Assembly: GCA_964463135.1 (NCBI GenBank)
Contig: CAYXBA010000001.1
Location: 346,563 to 410,562 of the forward strand
From: UBA6898 sp964463135
Lineage (GTDB): Bacteria > Nitrospirota > Thermodesulfovibrionia > Thermodesulfovibrionales > UBA6898
DNA: 64,000 bases
Direction: 5' to 3'
In this document: positions 17,406-26,544 of the stretch, piece by piece
How the letters are laid out: each line of letters begins with the position of its first letter
Position numbering within the stretch: position 1 is the first letter of the stretch
Notes under the pieces: model-generated
The model's database searches: none
Seen by the model: the letters and a program-made list of their open reading frames with translations, nothing else
What the model was told of the DNA's origin: nothing
Made by a program: the position numbers and the translations under genes

Positions 17406-18363
17406 AGGCAATTGCGCCTGTTCAGGTGGAACCCTGCCCGGCAGTACACCCGTAGCAGTGGTCGCCAATTCGTATCTCTCTGCCCGTGATGCGCTCGAGA
17501 TCAAAATCCCGGATGTGCTGCGAGCCGGGGTCGCGCATGCGAAGGCCGAGCACCTGATTAAAGTCGCAGTCATAGAGCGTTCCGTCCCAGCCGACGCTCA
17601 CAAGATGCCTGCACATCAGACTGTCCAGTGTCGAAGGATTGAATGCGTCTTCGAGCATCTTCAGATATTTATCAAGGGAACCGGTCCTTTCGAGATGGTC
17701 CCTGAACCTGCCGATCGGCATGTTCGAAAATACATAGAGGTGGTCAAAGGAAATATCGTGATCTGCCGCAAGCGCCTTGCGGTATTCCTGCTCCAGGTTC
17801 TTTTGGTCCGGCGCAAGGAAGGTGCCTGCAGGGTTGTACACGAGGTTTAGCCTTTTCATACCTGACCCGTCACCATACCCAAGCAGGTTGAGCTGGTGCA
17901 GGGCCCTGATGCTTTTTCCGAAAGCCCCGGCTCCTCTCACCCGGTCTACGCTGCTGTCCAGATAATAGGGAAGAGAGGCGGTTATCTCGATACCATGCTC
18001 GTTATAAAAATCAGGCAGATGTTCAAAGCCCTGCTCAAAGAAGATGGTAAGGTTCGAACGGACGATCACATGGCAGCCGGCCTCTTTTGCGCTGGCCACA
18101 AAATAGCTGAAATGCGGGTTCAGCTCCGGGGCACCGCCGGTGATATCCAGCGTCCGTATGCCGTGCGTTGTCAGCAGGGACAGGACTTGATTAACGGTCT
18201 CCTTTTCCATCATCTCGATCCTGTCCGGACCGCCATTGACATGGCAATGTCTGCAGGCCATGTTGCAGCTGTACCCGACATTGACCTGGAGGCTCTGCAC
18301 CCCTGATGACAGAAGCGGGGCCTTCAGCACCCCGTATGCCTTGTCTTTGAATTCAACGATCAC
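17404..18363 (-). CDS. arsS: Radical SAM ArsS-like protein, predicted selenoprotein
   Basis: The protein has a radical SAM core with the cluster motif CNMACRHC (followed by HVNGGP) and a C-terminal Cys-rich domain ending HCYGCTAGQGST. The conventional stop is the TGA at 17422-17424. Reading it as selenocysteine adds U-TGAIA before the TGA at 17404. Relatives end in GSSCGGA or the Sec version of it, so the Sec aligns with a conserved Cys. ArsS forms the ribosyl-arsenic bond in arsenosugar synthesis; here no ArsM methyltransferase is adjacent, so arsenic as substrate is not certain. It lies between the FAD oxidoreductase and GH63 genes in a tight minus-strand operon. Confidence 0.82.
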
Positions 18364-18367
18364 GAGC

Positions 18368-19828
18368 TTACTCTGTACCGCAGGCCCTTCCCCGGAGACT
18401 GAAGAAGAATTTGAGTGTCTTCTTCACCTTGTCCGAGAAGATCTTGCCTGAAAAGTAGTTACCCACGACCCGTTTGTTTATCTCTGCAAGCGTGGGATAG
18501 GGATGGACAGCAGCGGCAAGGGCCGAGAGTTTGACCCCACCGTTCAGCGCAGCGACCCATTCGCTGATCAGTTCACCGGCATGCAGGCCGAGGATCTGCA
18601 CGCCGAGCGGCCGCTCCTTTTCATCGAGCACAAGCTTGATCCTGCCGAGGCCTTCACCTTCAGCCAGACCCCGGTCGTTCATCCTGAACTCTTCGATCCA
18701 GACCGCAGGTTTCAGGCCGGCCTCCCTGGCTGCGGTCTCGTTCATGCCTATGTTCGCGAGTTCTGGATCAGTGTACGTGCACCAGGGAAAGAAACGGTAA
18801 TCCGTCTTGCGGGGCAGATGCAGTACCGCATTCGTTAACACGACACCCCCCTCGTACCCTGCTGCATGGGTGAACTGATAAGCGCCGGTAACATCTCCTG
18901 CACCATAGATATGCTTCTGCGTTGTCCTCAGTCTGCTGTCAAGTTTGAGCCCCCTGTTGTCGTACTCGACCCCTGCATTTTCAAGTCCGAGGTCCTGCAG
19001 ATTTGCTTCTCTGCCGAGGGCAATGAAGATCGTCTCTGCCCTGAGCTGTAGAGTCTTGCCATCTTTGTCCGTTATGGTCACTTCCCGTTCAGTCCCGAGG
19101 TCCCTGACAGAATCGACAGCGGTCTTGAGATAAAACCTGACCCCTTCAGCTGCAAGGTTCTGCATCACGGCATCAGCCATGTCATTATCCTCTCTGGCGA
19201 GGATCCGGCCGCTCCGCTGAATGACCGTCACCCCGGTGCCGAGCCTGCAGAAGGCCTGTGCCATCTCGATCGAGACAGGACCTGCGCCGAGCACGATCAT
19301 CGACTTCGGCAGGCGATCCAGGTAAAAGATCTCCCTGTTCGTTATGAACGGCGTCTGCTCAAGACCCTTGATCCTTGGCACTGCGGGCGATGAACCGGTA
19401 GCAATAACCCAACTCCTGGCAGAAATATCTTTCCCGTTCAGACAGATCGTATGTTCATCCCTGAATACGGCATTGCCGAATTCAACTTTTGCGCCGAGGC
19501 CGCAGAACCTCTCAACAGAATCATGTTTCTGAATATCAGCGATGACCGACCTGATCCGGTCCGATACATCCCTGAAATCGACCGGCATTATCGCATGCCG
19601 GGGCAGACCGAACCGGGACGCGTTCTTCATGAGATGGTAAACATGGGCCGTCTTGATCAGCGTCTTGCTCGGCACACAGCCATAATGGAGGCAGTCGCCG
19701 CCGAGCCTCTCCTCTTTATCGATCAGCAGGGTCTTGGCACCGAACTGTGCTGCGCCTGCGGCAATCGTCAGGCCGGCAGATCCGCCGCCCAGGATGCCGA
19801 TATCAAAATCATACTGAGACATGAGCAC
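18368..19828 (-). CDS. FAD-dependent disulfide oxidoreductase (mercuric reductase/lipoamide dehydrogenase-like)
   Basis: A 486-residue class I flavoprotein disulfide reductase. It shows the FAD GGGSAGLTIA motif near residue 14, the redox-active CX4C in GGDCLHYGCVPSK, an NAD(P) GAGPVSIEMAQ motif, and the C-terminal HPYPT catalytic His. It lacks the N-terminal metal-binding domain and C-terminal CC of true MerA. Its start overlaps the end of the VTT-domain gene by 20 bases and ArsS follows four bases later, a common three-gene arrangement. Its physiological substrate is not known. Confidence 0.88.
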   Translation of the reverse strand: MLMSQYDFDIGILGGGSAGLTIAAGAAQFGAKTLLIDKEERLGGDCLHYGCVPSKTLIKTAHVYHLMKNASRFGLPRHAIMPVDFRDVSDRIRSVIADIQKHDSVERFCGLGAKVEFGNAVFRDEHTICLNGKDISARSWVIATGSSPAVPRIKGLEQTPFITNREIFYLDRLPKSMIVLGAGPVSIEMAQAFCRLGTGVTVIQRSGRILAREDNDMADAVMQNLAAEGVRFYLKTAVDSVRDLGTEREVTITDKDGKTLQLRAETIFIALGREANLQDLGLENAGVEYDNRGLKLDSRLRTTQKHIYGAGDVTGAYQFTHAAGYEGGVVLTNAVLHLPRKTDYRFFPWCTYTDPELANIGMNETAAREAGLKPAVWIEEFRMNDRGLAEGEGLGRIKLVLDEKERPLGVQILGLHAGELISEWVAALNGGVKLSALAAAVHPYPTLAEINKRVVGNYFSGKIFSDKVKKTLKFFFSLRGRACGTE

Positions 19829-20525
19829 CTCCCTTATAGAGAGACAGGCCCTTCCTGATTATGAAAGGAAAGAGCCCGAGAAGGACAAAGGAGATGATCA
19901 GCCCCGGTGAAAGGATCCCGGAGACTGAATCGACCTTTGCCAGCTCCCTGCCGGCATTCACATATACCATTGTGGCCGGCAGCATCCCTGCCTGGGATAC
20001 CAGAAAATATTGCCTGAGAGGCATCTTCGTGAGCCCCATCAGCAGATTGATCAGCCAGAAAGGGAATATCGGGATCAGCCTGAGCGTGAAGAGATAAAAG
20101 GCCCCTTCCCGGCTGATCCCCTCATTGATCGTCCTCAGCCTGTTGCCGAATTTTGTTTGGACCCAGTCGCGCAGAATAAACCGGGAGACAGTGCAGGCGA
20201 GGGTTGCACCGATCGTGCTCGCGATGGAGACCGTGAGCGTGCCGATCCAGAGACCGAAGAGGGCGCCTCCTGCAAGGGTCAGGACCGCTGCACCAGGCAG
20301 AGAGAGTGAGGTCGCAAGGATATAGATGAGCGCATAACCAAGGATCACCAACAGCCGGTGTTCTGCATAGAGCTGTTCGAAACGAGCCTGCGATGCTTTT
20401 ATGTACGCAAGAGAAACGTACTGGCCGAGATCGAAAATTTTGAACGCAGCGATGGCCGAGAGCAGGAGCAGGCCGATGATGATCTTACGGAAAAGGCCGG
20501 ACCTCCTGTCTGTCGAATCATGCAT
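19809..20525 (-). CDS. TVP38/TMEM64 (VTT-domain) membrane protein
   Basis: A 238-residue inner-membrane protein with several transmembrane segments and the VTT core: LSLPGAAVLTLAGGALFG, then a reentrant region and RLIPIFPFWLINLLMGLT. VTT/DedA relatives move lipids or maintain membrane potential, and TVP38 genes frequently accompany this disulfide reductase and ArsS. It overlaps the reductase gene, and is the first gene of the minus-strand cluster. Confidence 0.87.
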   Translation of the reverse strand: MHDSTDRRSGLFRKIIIGLLLLSAIAAFKIFDLGQYVSLAYIKASQARFEQLYAEHRLLVILGYALIYILATSLSLPGAAVLTLAGGALFGLWIGTLTVSIASTIGATLACTVSRFILRDWVQTKFGNRLRTINEGISREGAFYLFTLRLIPIFPFWLINLLMGLTKMPLRQYFLVSQAGMLPATMVYVNAGRELAKVDSVSGILSPGLIISFVLLGLFPFIIRKGLSLYKGGAHVSV

Positions 20526-20637
20526 GGTGCCCCTTCTATCCTGTCGATATTTTAAGGGGCTACGATCTTTCGTAACCCCTTTTCCCGGATCGCAATGACC
20601 TTGTCCGGCCTATATCAGTGCTGCTGCCCTGGCAAGC

Positions 20638-21177
20638 TCAGAAAGGTTCGAAGTCGAACCGCTGGCCGCTTACGCTCGCCTCTGCCATGAACCCTGCCCT
20701 CGGCAGAATAAAGACAGCCACGCCGTCCGTGTACGTCCCTGCCTTGCCGACTCCCTCGGTCACCACAATGGCAGAGAGCTGGCCGCCAAACTCAAAACGG
20801 CCTGCCTTGAAGTCCTCGGCCCGGTCCTTGTCGCGGAAGAAAACGATCTCCCGGTAAGACTGTCCGCCGATCTGAGCCCCTGCGCTCAACTGCCCGATGC
20901 TCACCTTCCCAATCGCCTTTCCGTTCTCAAAGAACCAGCCTCTTCCATATCCCACACCGCCGATGAACGCACCTTTGCCGACTGTCGGCAGTACGGCATA
21001 TGCGTATGCCTTGTCAAAGTATATCTGCAGGCTCGGATCGGTCGCTAAGAGAAGGCTGATCGTATCTTTCACTGCCCGCTCTTCTTCCTCCCTGTCCCTG
21101 GGGTCCCATCCGCCATATGCTGTTGAAAGAAAAATAACCAGAAAGAACGCCACGCTCGTCATGATGATCTTTTTCAT
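20638..21177 (-). CDS. SYLF-domain (Ysc84-like) exported lipid-binding protein
   Basis: A 179-residue protein with a signal peptide (cut near AYG-GW) and one SYLF domain: DKAYAYAVLPTVGKGAF, GGVGYGRGWFFENG, IGQLSAGAQIGGQSYREIVFF. Eukaryotic SYLF proteins bind phosphoinositides; bacterial ones are periplasmic and of unknown role. It is monocistronic, with about 170 bases to the divergent CHAT gene. Confidence 0.88.
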   Translation of the reverse strand: MKKIIMTSVAFFLVIFLSTAYGGWDPRDREEEERAVKDTISLLLATDPSLQIYFDKAYAYAVLPTVGKGAFIGGVGYGRGWFFENGKAIGKVSIGQLSAGAQIGGQSYREIVFFRDKDRAEDFKAGRFEFGGQLSAIVVTEGVGKAGTYTDGVAVFILPRAGFMAEASVSGQRFDFEPF

Positions 21178-21350
21178 TGTTCACCTCGTTCTCTATATTT
21201 TCGGTCAGCGTGAACATGAGGAGTCCACGTATTTTTCATTATATGCTGACAGAGGTCCGGTGTCAAAGCTGACCTGCTGAAATGGCCCGCAGATCTCTGC
21301 TTCTGAGGGGCTATCCTGATCTGCCTTGCAATGATAAGATGTAAACAGCC

Positions 21351-23699
21351 ATGAGAAGATCTGTCCCTATTCTGTCAGGCCTGCTGCTGAGTCTCTGTAT
21401 CGTATCACCTGCATATCCCGTGGTCATCGGTGGTATAGACGAGGTGCGGTCCTATATTCAGCAGGGCAAGGCCGCTGAATACCTGCCGCAGTATGAAGAA
21501 CGCGCGAAGAGGCTTGAGAAGTCCGGCGATCTTAAAAAGGCGTCCGAGGCTTATCTCAACGCCCAGCATCTTGCCAGGGCAGCAGGCAATTATCAGAAGG
21601 CGCTTGTTCTTGGGGCAAAGGCGATCGATGCTGCGGAGTCAGCCGGATATTTCGGCCTGCTCACCAAGGCCCTGCTGCAGACCGGCCAGACCTATCTCGT
21701 AATTGCTGACTACGACAGGGCCATTGACCATTTTGAGAGGGCAGTGGGGCTTGGCAAGAGAACAAAGAACGTCTTTGCCGAGGCAAACGGGTATGAACGT
21801 CTGGCACAGACGTACCGCAAGACGGACCGGCCCGGGAAGTCGCTTGAGTATCTGAAACATGCCGGGAGTATTTATGAAACGCTTGTCTCTGACCTGACAA
21901 GCCCTGATGTTTCAACGACCAAAGGTTCAAGAAAGGCCAAACGACAGTTCACAAACCCCGCCGTTGTGCGCACCTACGTCAGCATCCTCGCGAGTCAGGG
22001 CAATACGAACCTGCGGCTGGAGGAATATGAAGCAGCCATGGAGAATTTTAATAAGGCGCTTTACTATGCCTCTGACAAGGACCAGGTGCAGGACGTATAC
22101 AATGGCATCGGAGATCTTCATTTCAGAAAGGGCGATCTTCAGGAGGCCCTTGCATATCACGAAAAAGCACTGAAGCTCTCTCTTGAGCTGAACGTGCCCT
22201 GGCATATGATGGTAAGCTTCTCAAAGACCGCCCTTGACTATCAGAAGCAGGGCAAGTACGCAGAAGCGATAGAACGGTACATGAAGGCGATCGAACTCAT
22301 TGAAGAGCAGCGGTCCCTGCTCCAGAACGAGGAGATGCGGACCCTCTTCTTCGGTCAGATGACCAGGACCTATGACGGGATAATATCGGCCCTGATCACT
22401 GCAGGCAAGGCTGACAAGGCCTTTGACTACAGCGAGCGCAGCAGGGCAAGGGCGTTCATCGATGTGCTCGGCAGCAAGGTGAACCTTTCCCATGGCAGGG
22501 CCTCAGAGGTCGTTGCGCAGGAGATGGACCTGAAAAGAAGGATCGCCGCAATGGAACTGCTGCGGGAGGAGTCGGATAAGGATGAGGGCCGTGAAGAACT
22601 GGGAGAGCTGAAAAAAGATTACAACCGTTTTCTCGAAAGGCTCCGGAAAGAGGACCTTGAGCATGCCTCTCTGCTCTCCGTGGAACCTCTTTCCCTTCGG
22701 GATATCCAGTCCCGGCTTCAACCGAACACGGCCCTGCTGGAGTTTCATATGCTCAATGACAGCGTGCTGGTCTGGACCGTGCGCAAAGAGGGGACAAAGG
22801 TCGCAATCATCCCGATCGGCAAGAAGGGCATTATTGGCCGTGTGAAACGGCTGCGGGAGAGTGTTGCCGATGCCAGGGCAGAGGCGCCGGTCGTCGAGGC
22901 TGCCAGAGACCTGTATGAGGCGCTTCTTGCCCCTGCAGGCGTCAGGAAGGGTGAGCAGCTTATCATCGTGCCGCACGGTATCCTGCATTATCTCCCTTTT
23001 CATATACTCCTTCAGCCGGACAACCGGTATCTCCTTGAGGACCACACCATATCCTATCTTTCGAGCGCAGGCCTGATGAGGTTCACTTCGGACAAACAGA
23101 AAAAAATGCAGGCCAGGATACTTGCCTTTGGCAACCCGGACCTCGGCAATCTTATCTATAACCTGAGATATGCAGAGCGCGAGGCACGGGTGATCGGGAC
23201 CATCTATCCGCAGTCTGAGATATACCTCGGGAAAGAGGCGTCTCTGCAGAGAGCAGAAAGATCTCTTGCCGGTTATGGGGTTATCCATTTTGCAACGCAT
23301 GGGGAGTTCAGTGAGACCAATCCGCTGGAATCCTCGATCATGCTTGCGGGCGATGACATCGAAAGCGGGCGGCTCAAGACCGAAGAGATATTTACGCTGA
23401 ATATCGACGCCTCCCTTGTGGTGCTGAGCGCGTGTGAGACAGCGATCGGCAAGGTGAACACGGGCGATGAGATCATCGGGCTGACCCGGGCGTTCATCTA
23501 TGCAGGTGCTCCGTCAGTGATAACGTCCCTCTGGCGGGTCAATGACAAGGCGACCTATCTGCTGATGAGCAGTTTCTACCAGAACCTCCTGACCATGGGC
23601 AAGGCAGAGGCCTTGCGTTCTGCGCAGCGTTCGGTCATGAAGGACTATCAGCATCCCTTCTACTGGGGGGCATTTATCCTGAACGGTGATCCGGGATGA
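21351..23699 (+). CDS. TPR-CHAT caspase-like protease domain protein
   Basis: A 782-residue protein with a signal peptide (LLLSLCIVSPAYP), several tetratricopeptide repeats (about 50-340), a coiled linker and a CHAT domain (about 480-780). The catalytic pair of the caspase/separase fold is present: H650 in HFATHGE and C695 in VLSACETA. CHAT proteins are peptidases, some used in defence against phage or for cell death. A signal peptide places this one outside the cytoplasm. It overlaps the CHASE2 cyclase gene by four bases, so the two are coupled. Confidence 0.88.
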   Translation: MRRSVPILSGLLLSLCIVSPAYPVVIGGIDEVRSYIQQGKAAEYLPQYEERAKRLEKSGDLKKASEAYLNAQHLARAAGNYQKALVLGAKAIDAAESAGYFGLLTKALLQTGQTYLVIADYDRAIDHFERAVGLGKRTKNVFAEANGYERLAQTYRKTDRPGKSLEYLKHAGSIYETLVSDLTSPDVSTTKGSRKAKRQFTNPAVVRTYVSILASQGNTNLRLEEYEAAMENFNKALYYASDKDQVQDVYNGIGDLHFRKGDLQEALAYHEKALKLSLELNVPWHMMVSFSKTALDYQKQGKYAEAIERYMKAIELIEEQRSLLQNEEMRTLFFGQMTRTYDGIISALITAGKADKAFDYSERSRARAFIDVLGSKVNLSHGRASEVVAQEMDLKRRIAAMELLREESDKDEGREELGELKKDYNRFLERLRKEDLEHASLLSVEPLSLRDIQSRLQPNTALLEFHMLNDSVLVWTVRKEGTKVAIIPIGKKGIIGRVKRLRESVADARAEAPVVEAARDLYEALLAPAGVRKGEQLIIVPHGILHYLPFHILLQPDNRYLLEDHTISYLSSAGLMRFTSDKQKKMQARILAFGNPDLGNLIYNLRYAEREARVIGTIYPQSEIYLGKEASLQRAERSLAGYGVIHFATHGEFSETNPLESSIMLAGDDIESGRLKTEEIFTLNIDASLVVLSACETAIGKVNTGDEIIGLTRAFIYAGAPSVITSLWRVNDKATYLLMSSFYQNLLTMGKAEALRSAQRSVMKDYQHPFYWGAFILNGDPG

Positions 23700-25447
23700 G
23701 GGCTGCCGGGAAAAAGAAGCTCCTCCGCTTTGCACTGGTGAGCGTTATAACGAGTCTCCTGGTCACAGCCTCTTCATACATGGGATACTTTGAACCGGTC
23801 CAGAGAAAGGCGCTTGACCTGATGGTCTGGTGGAAGGAGAAGGAGCGGCCTTCGCAGATCGTTATCGTGGCGATCGATGAGGAGGCCTTTCATTATCTTG
23901 GCGAGAAGCAGCCACTGCCGAGAAGAGAGCTTGCAGCCCTGATCGGTCTGCTGAAGCGGTGCGATGCAAAGGTGATCGGTCTGGATGTTGAGCTGAAGGC
24001 CCGCACGGAAAAAGCCTCTGATGCGGCGATTGAGCAGGCCCTGCAGGAGAGGGTTGTCATTACCTATGACCTTTCCGCTACTGAGGTGGCAGGCCGGTTT
24101 TCTGCCCAGGAACTCTTTGTTGCAGGCCCCGGCATCAGGAAGGGTTTTGCCAATACGTACATTGACAGCGACGGGGTCATACGAAAGGCCCCGCTCGTTC
24201 TGAGGAATGAACAGGGAGAGCCGCTCTCCTCCTTTGCCCTTGCTGTTGCAGGGCTTTACCGCAAAGACCTCTTTGCAAGACATGCCTCCCGTACTGAGCC
24301 GGTCAGGATCAACTATGCCGGCGCTGCAGGGAGCTTTCCCCAGTATCCTGCAGCGAGTCTGTTCCGCATGGCAAAGGAGCAGGCTGCACCTGCTTCGGAT
24401 AATCCCTTTAACGAAAAGATCGTTCTGATAGGGGCCACCTTCAAGGCAGGCAGGGATTTTCACCTTGCCCCTAACGGCCTGATGAGCGGTGTCGAGGTGC
24501 AGGCAAATATCATTAACACACTGCTTGAGGAGAAGGAGATCAGGCCTCTGGGCCTGCTGGCAGGATTCATTGCGCAGGTGGTTCTTGCCATGCTGGCCGG
24601 TCTGCTCTTTGTCCTGCTGCGGCCCCTCTGGGCGGTTGTTATAAGTCTTGGCAGCATAGCCTTTGTCTTTGTGCCGCTCAGTTATCTGGCGTACACAAAG
24701 TACAACTACTGGGTTGATCCTGTCCTGCCGGTCTTTGCCGTCGGTATCACGGCCCTTGTCAGCGATATGATGAATCGGAGGGCCATCAGGCATGCCTTTG
24801 GCCAGTATGTGAGCGATGATATCGTGGCCGGCATCTATCGTGATGAGTCAGTGCTGCAGGGCAGAAAGAAGATCGTGACCGTACTCTTTTCCGATATCAG
24901 GGGGTTTACAACGATCTCTGAAACGCAGGATGTGGAAGCACTCGCAGGCCTGCTGAATGAGTTTTTTGAGGCGATGACCGAGGTGGTCTTCAGGAACAGA
25001 GGCATGATAAACAAATTCATCGGTGATGCGATCATGGCGATATGGGGCGCACCCGTTGACAATGCTGATCATGCTGCCTGCGCGGTCAGAGCAGCCATCC
25101 AGATGCAGAAGGAGCTTGAGACCCTGAATCGACGATGGCAGGAACGTGGCATTCCCCCCCTTCAGATCGGTATAGGCATCCATACCGGTGAGGTCTTTGC
25201 CGGCAATATCGGGTCCGGCAGGAGAAAGGAATACACGGTCACCGGCGATGGGGTCAATCTTGCTTCGCGCATCGAGGGCCTGAACAAGGAGTTCGGCACC
25301 ACCATCCTTATTTCAGAGAATACGTATGCTGCAGTCCGGGATTGGGTGACTGCACGGGATCTTGGCATGGCAGGCGTAAAAGGCAGGCAGCAGCAGGTCA
25401 GGGTATATGCAGTGACAGACATGAACGGGAGGGAGAGTAGCCAATGA
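23696..25447 (+). CDS. CHASE2 sensor with class III adenylate cyclase domain
   Basis: A 583-residue protein: N-terminal membrane anchor, extracytoplasmic CHASE2 domain (about 35-275), three closely spaced membrane segments (about 285-360) and a class III cyclase domain (about 395-575). Metal-binding Asp residues are visible in LFSDIRGFT and GDAIMAIWGAP, and TGDGVNLASRIE carries the transition-state region. It should make cAMP in response to a periplasmic signal. It lies between the CHAT and FecR-like genes with ATGA overlaps on both sides. Confidence 0.9.
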   Translation: MRAAGKKKLLRFALVSVITSLLVTASSYMGYFEPVQRKALDLMVWWKEKERPSQIVIVAIDEEAFHYLGEKQPLPRRELAALIGLLKRCDAKVIGLDVELKARTEKASDAAIEQALQERVVITYDLSATEVAGRFSAQELFVAGPGIRKGFANTYIDSDGVIRKAPLVLRNEQGEPLSSFALAVAGLYRKDLFARHASRTEPVRINYAGAAGSFPQYPAASLFRMAKEQAAPASDNPFNEKIVLIGATFKAGRDFHLAPNGLMSGVEVQANIINTLLEEKEIRPLGLLAGFIAQVVLAMLAGLLFVLLRPLWAVVISLGSIAFVFVPLSYLAYTKYNYWVDPVLPVFAVGITALVSDMMNRRAIRHAFGQYVSDDIVAGIYRDESVLQGRKKIVTVLFSDIRGFTTISETQDVEALAGLLNEFFEAMTEVVFRNRGMINKFIGDAIMAIWGAPVDNADHAACAVRAAIQMQKELETLNRRWQERGIPPLQIGIGIHTGEVFAGNIGSGRRKEYTVTGDGVNLASRIEGLNKEFGTTILISENTYAAVRDWVTARDLGMAGVKGRQQQVRVYAVTDMNGRESSQ

Positions 25448-26391
25448 AAAAAGTGATCGTCTGTATCGTGTCAATAATGGCAGCCATACTGATCACTGCA
25501 GCTGCGCATGCCGGCAGTGCTGTCATCAGCGAGCTTAAGGCTGCAGGCGGCAGCGTAGAGGTCCGCAAGGTCGGACAGAAGGACTGGGCCAGGGCAGCGC
25601 TCCTGATGGCACTCGACGCTGGCGATGCAGTGCGGGCTGCAGGCAGTGGTTATGCAGTAGTCGTATCAGCCTCCGGGGGCAAGGCAGTGAAGGTGACCGC
25701 TGCCAATTCCCCTTATGAGCTGAAGTCCCCGGAAAGCGGGTCCTCAAGACCGGAGAAGGCCCAGGTCGTGATGAACAAACTGATGGATTTCATGAGCGGG
25801 AAGAAGAAGGAGACCCTTTCAACGCCGCTGGCTGTCAGGAGTCTCAAGAGGGCTCCGGGCCTGGTCAGTCCGAAGGATTCAAAGGTCCTGACATCTCAGC
25901 CCCTCTTTGAATGGATCGGTACGCCGCGCGTGCCCTACCGTATTAGGATCATGCAGGATGATCGTGTGGTATGGCAAAAGGAAAATATATACCGGGTCCA
26001 GATATCATATCCTTCCGATGCCCCGGCACTGCAGGCAGGGCAGCGCTATACCTGGGAGATCGAGACAGCTGGGTGCCCGGCGGTCAGGGCATGGTTTGTG
26101 ATAGCTACTGATGCGGAAAGAAGAGACCTCGAGACAGAAAGGCGCCTCCTTGAACAATCGGTCCCGGCGTCCCAGTCCCTGTCAACGAACGTTCTGCTGA
26201 CCTATGGTCTGCTTGCCTCGAAGAGTTTCTCTGCAGAGGCGAGGACGATCGTTGCTGCGGCCATGGCCTCGAACCCTGACGACCCGCTCCTGCATTTTCT
26301 GCTCGGCGATTATTACGAAGCTGCTGGCCTGAACGATCTTGCAGCAGGGGAATACGATGAGGCAGGCTTCCTGATGGATCTGCAGAAGTGA
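25444..26391 (+). CDS. FecR-like exported protein with C-terminal helical repeats
   Basis: A 315-residue protein with a signal peptide (cut near AHA-GS) and a FecR-like beta region (GGSVEVRKVGQKDWARA, LDAGDAVRAAGSGYAVV). A second beta region follows, and a TPR-like helical end (HFLLGDYYEAAGLNDLAAGEYDEA when read in parts). FecR domains bind ligands or glycan at the cell envelope. The overlap with the cyclase gene suggests it senses or scaffolds for CHASE2 and CHAT. Confidence 0.78.
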   Translation: MKKVIVCIVSIMAAILITAAAHAGSAVISELKAAGGSVEVRKVGQKDWARAALLMALDAGDAVRAAGSGYAVVVSASGGKAVKVTAANSPYELKSPESGSSRPEKAQVVMNKLMDFMSGKKKETLSTPLAVRSLKRAPGLVSPKDSKVLTSQPLFEWIGTPRVPYRIRIMQDDRVVWQKENIYRVQISYPSDAPALQAGQRYTWEIETAGCPAVRAWFVIATDAERRDLETERRLLEQSVPASQSLSTNVLLTYGLLASKSFSAEARTIVAAAMASNPDDPLLHFLLGDYYEAAGLNDLAAGEYDEAGFLMDLQK

Positions 26392-26544
26392 GGTCGGGAG
26401 AGGCGGATCGAATAGATCCGTTGCTGCATATAGACTGCCCTGCTTGCCGTTGAAACAAACCGTGATAGAATGTGTTTAACGGAGTACGGAAGCTATCCGT
26501 TTGGTAATGTTACAGAGAGATGGTTGAAATGCTGAGGAGGCATT

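Noticed and set aside
16954..17850. Long plus-strand frame across the glucosidase and ArsS genes
   Set aside because: It is antisense to two clearly recognised genes and has no protein-like features.
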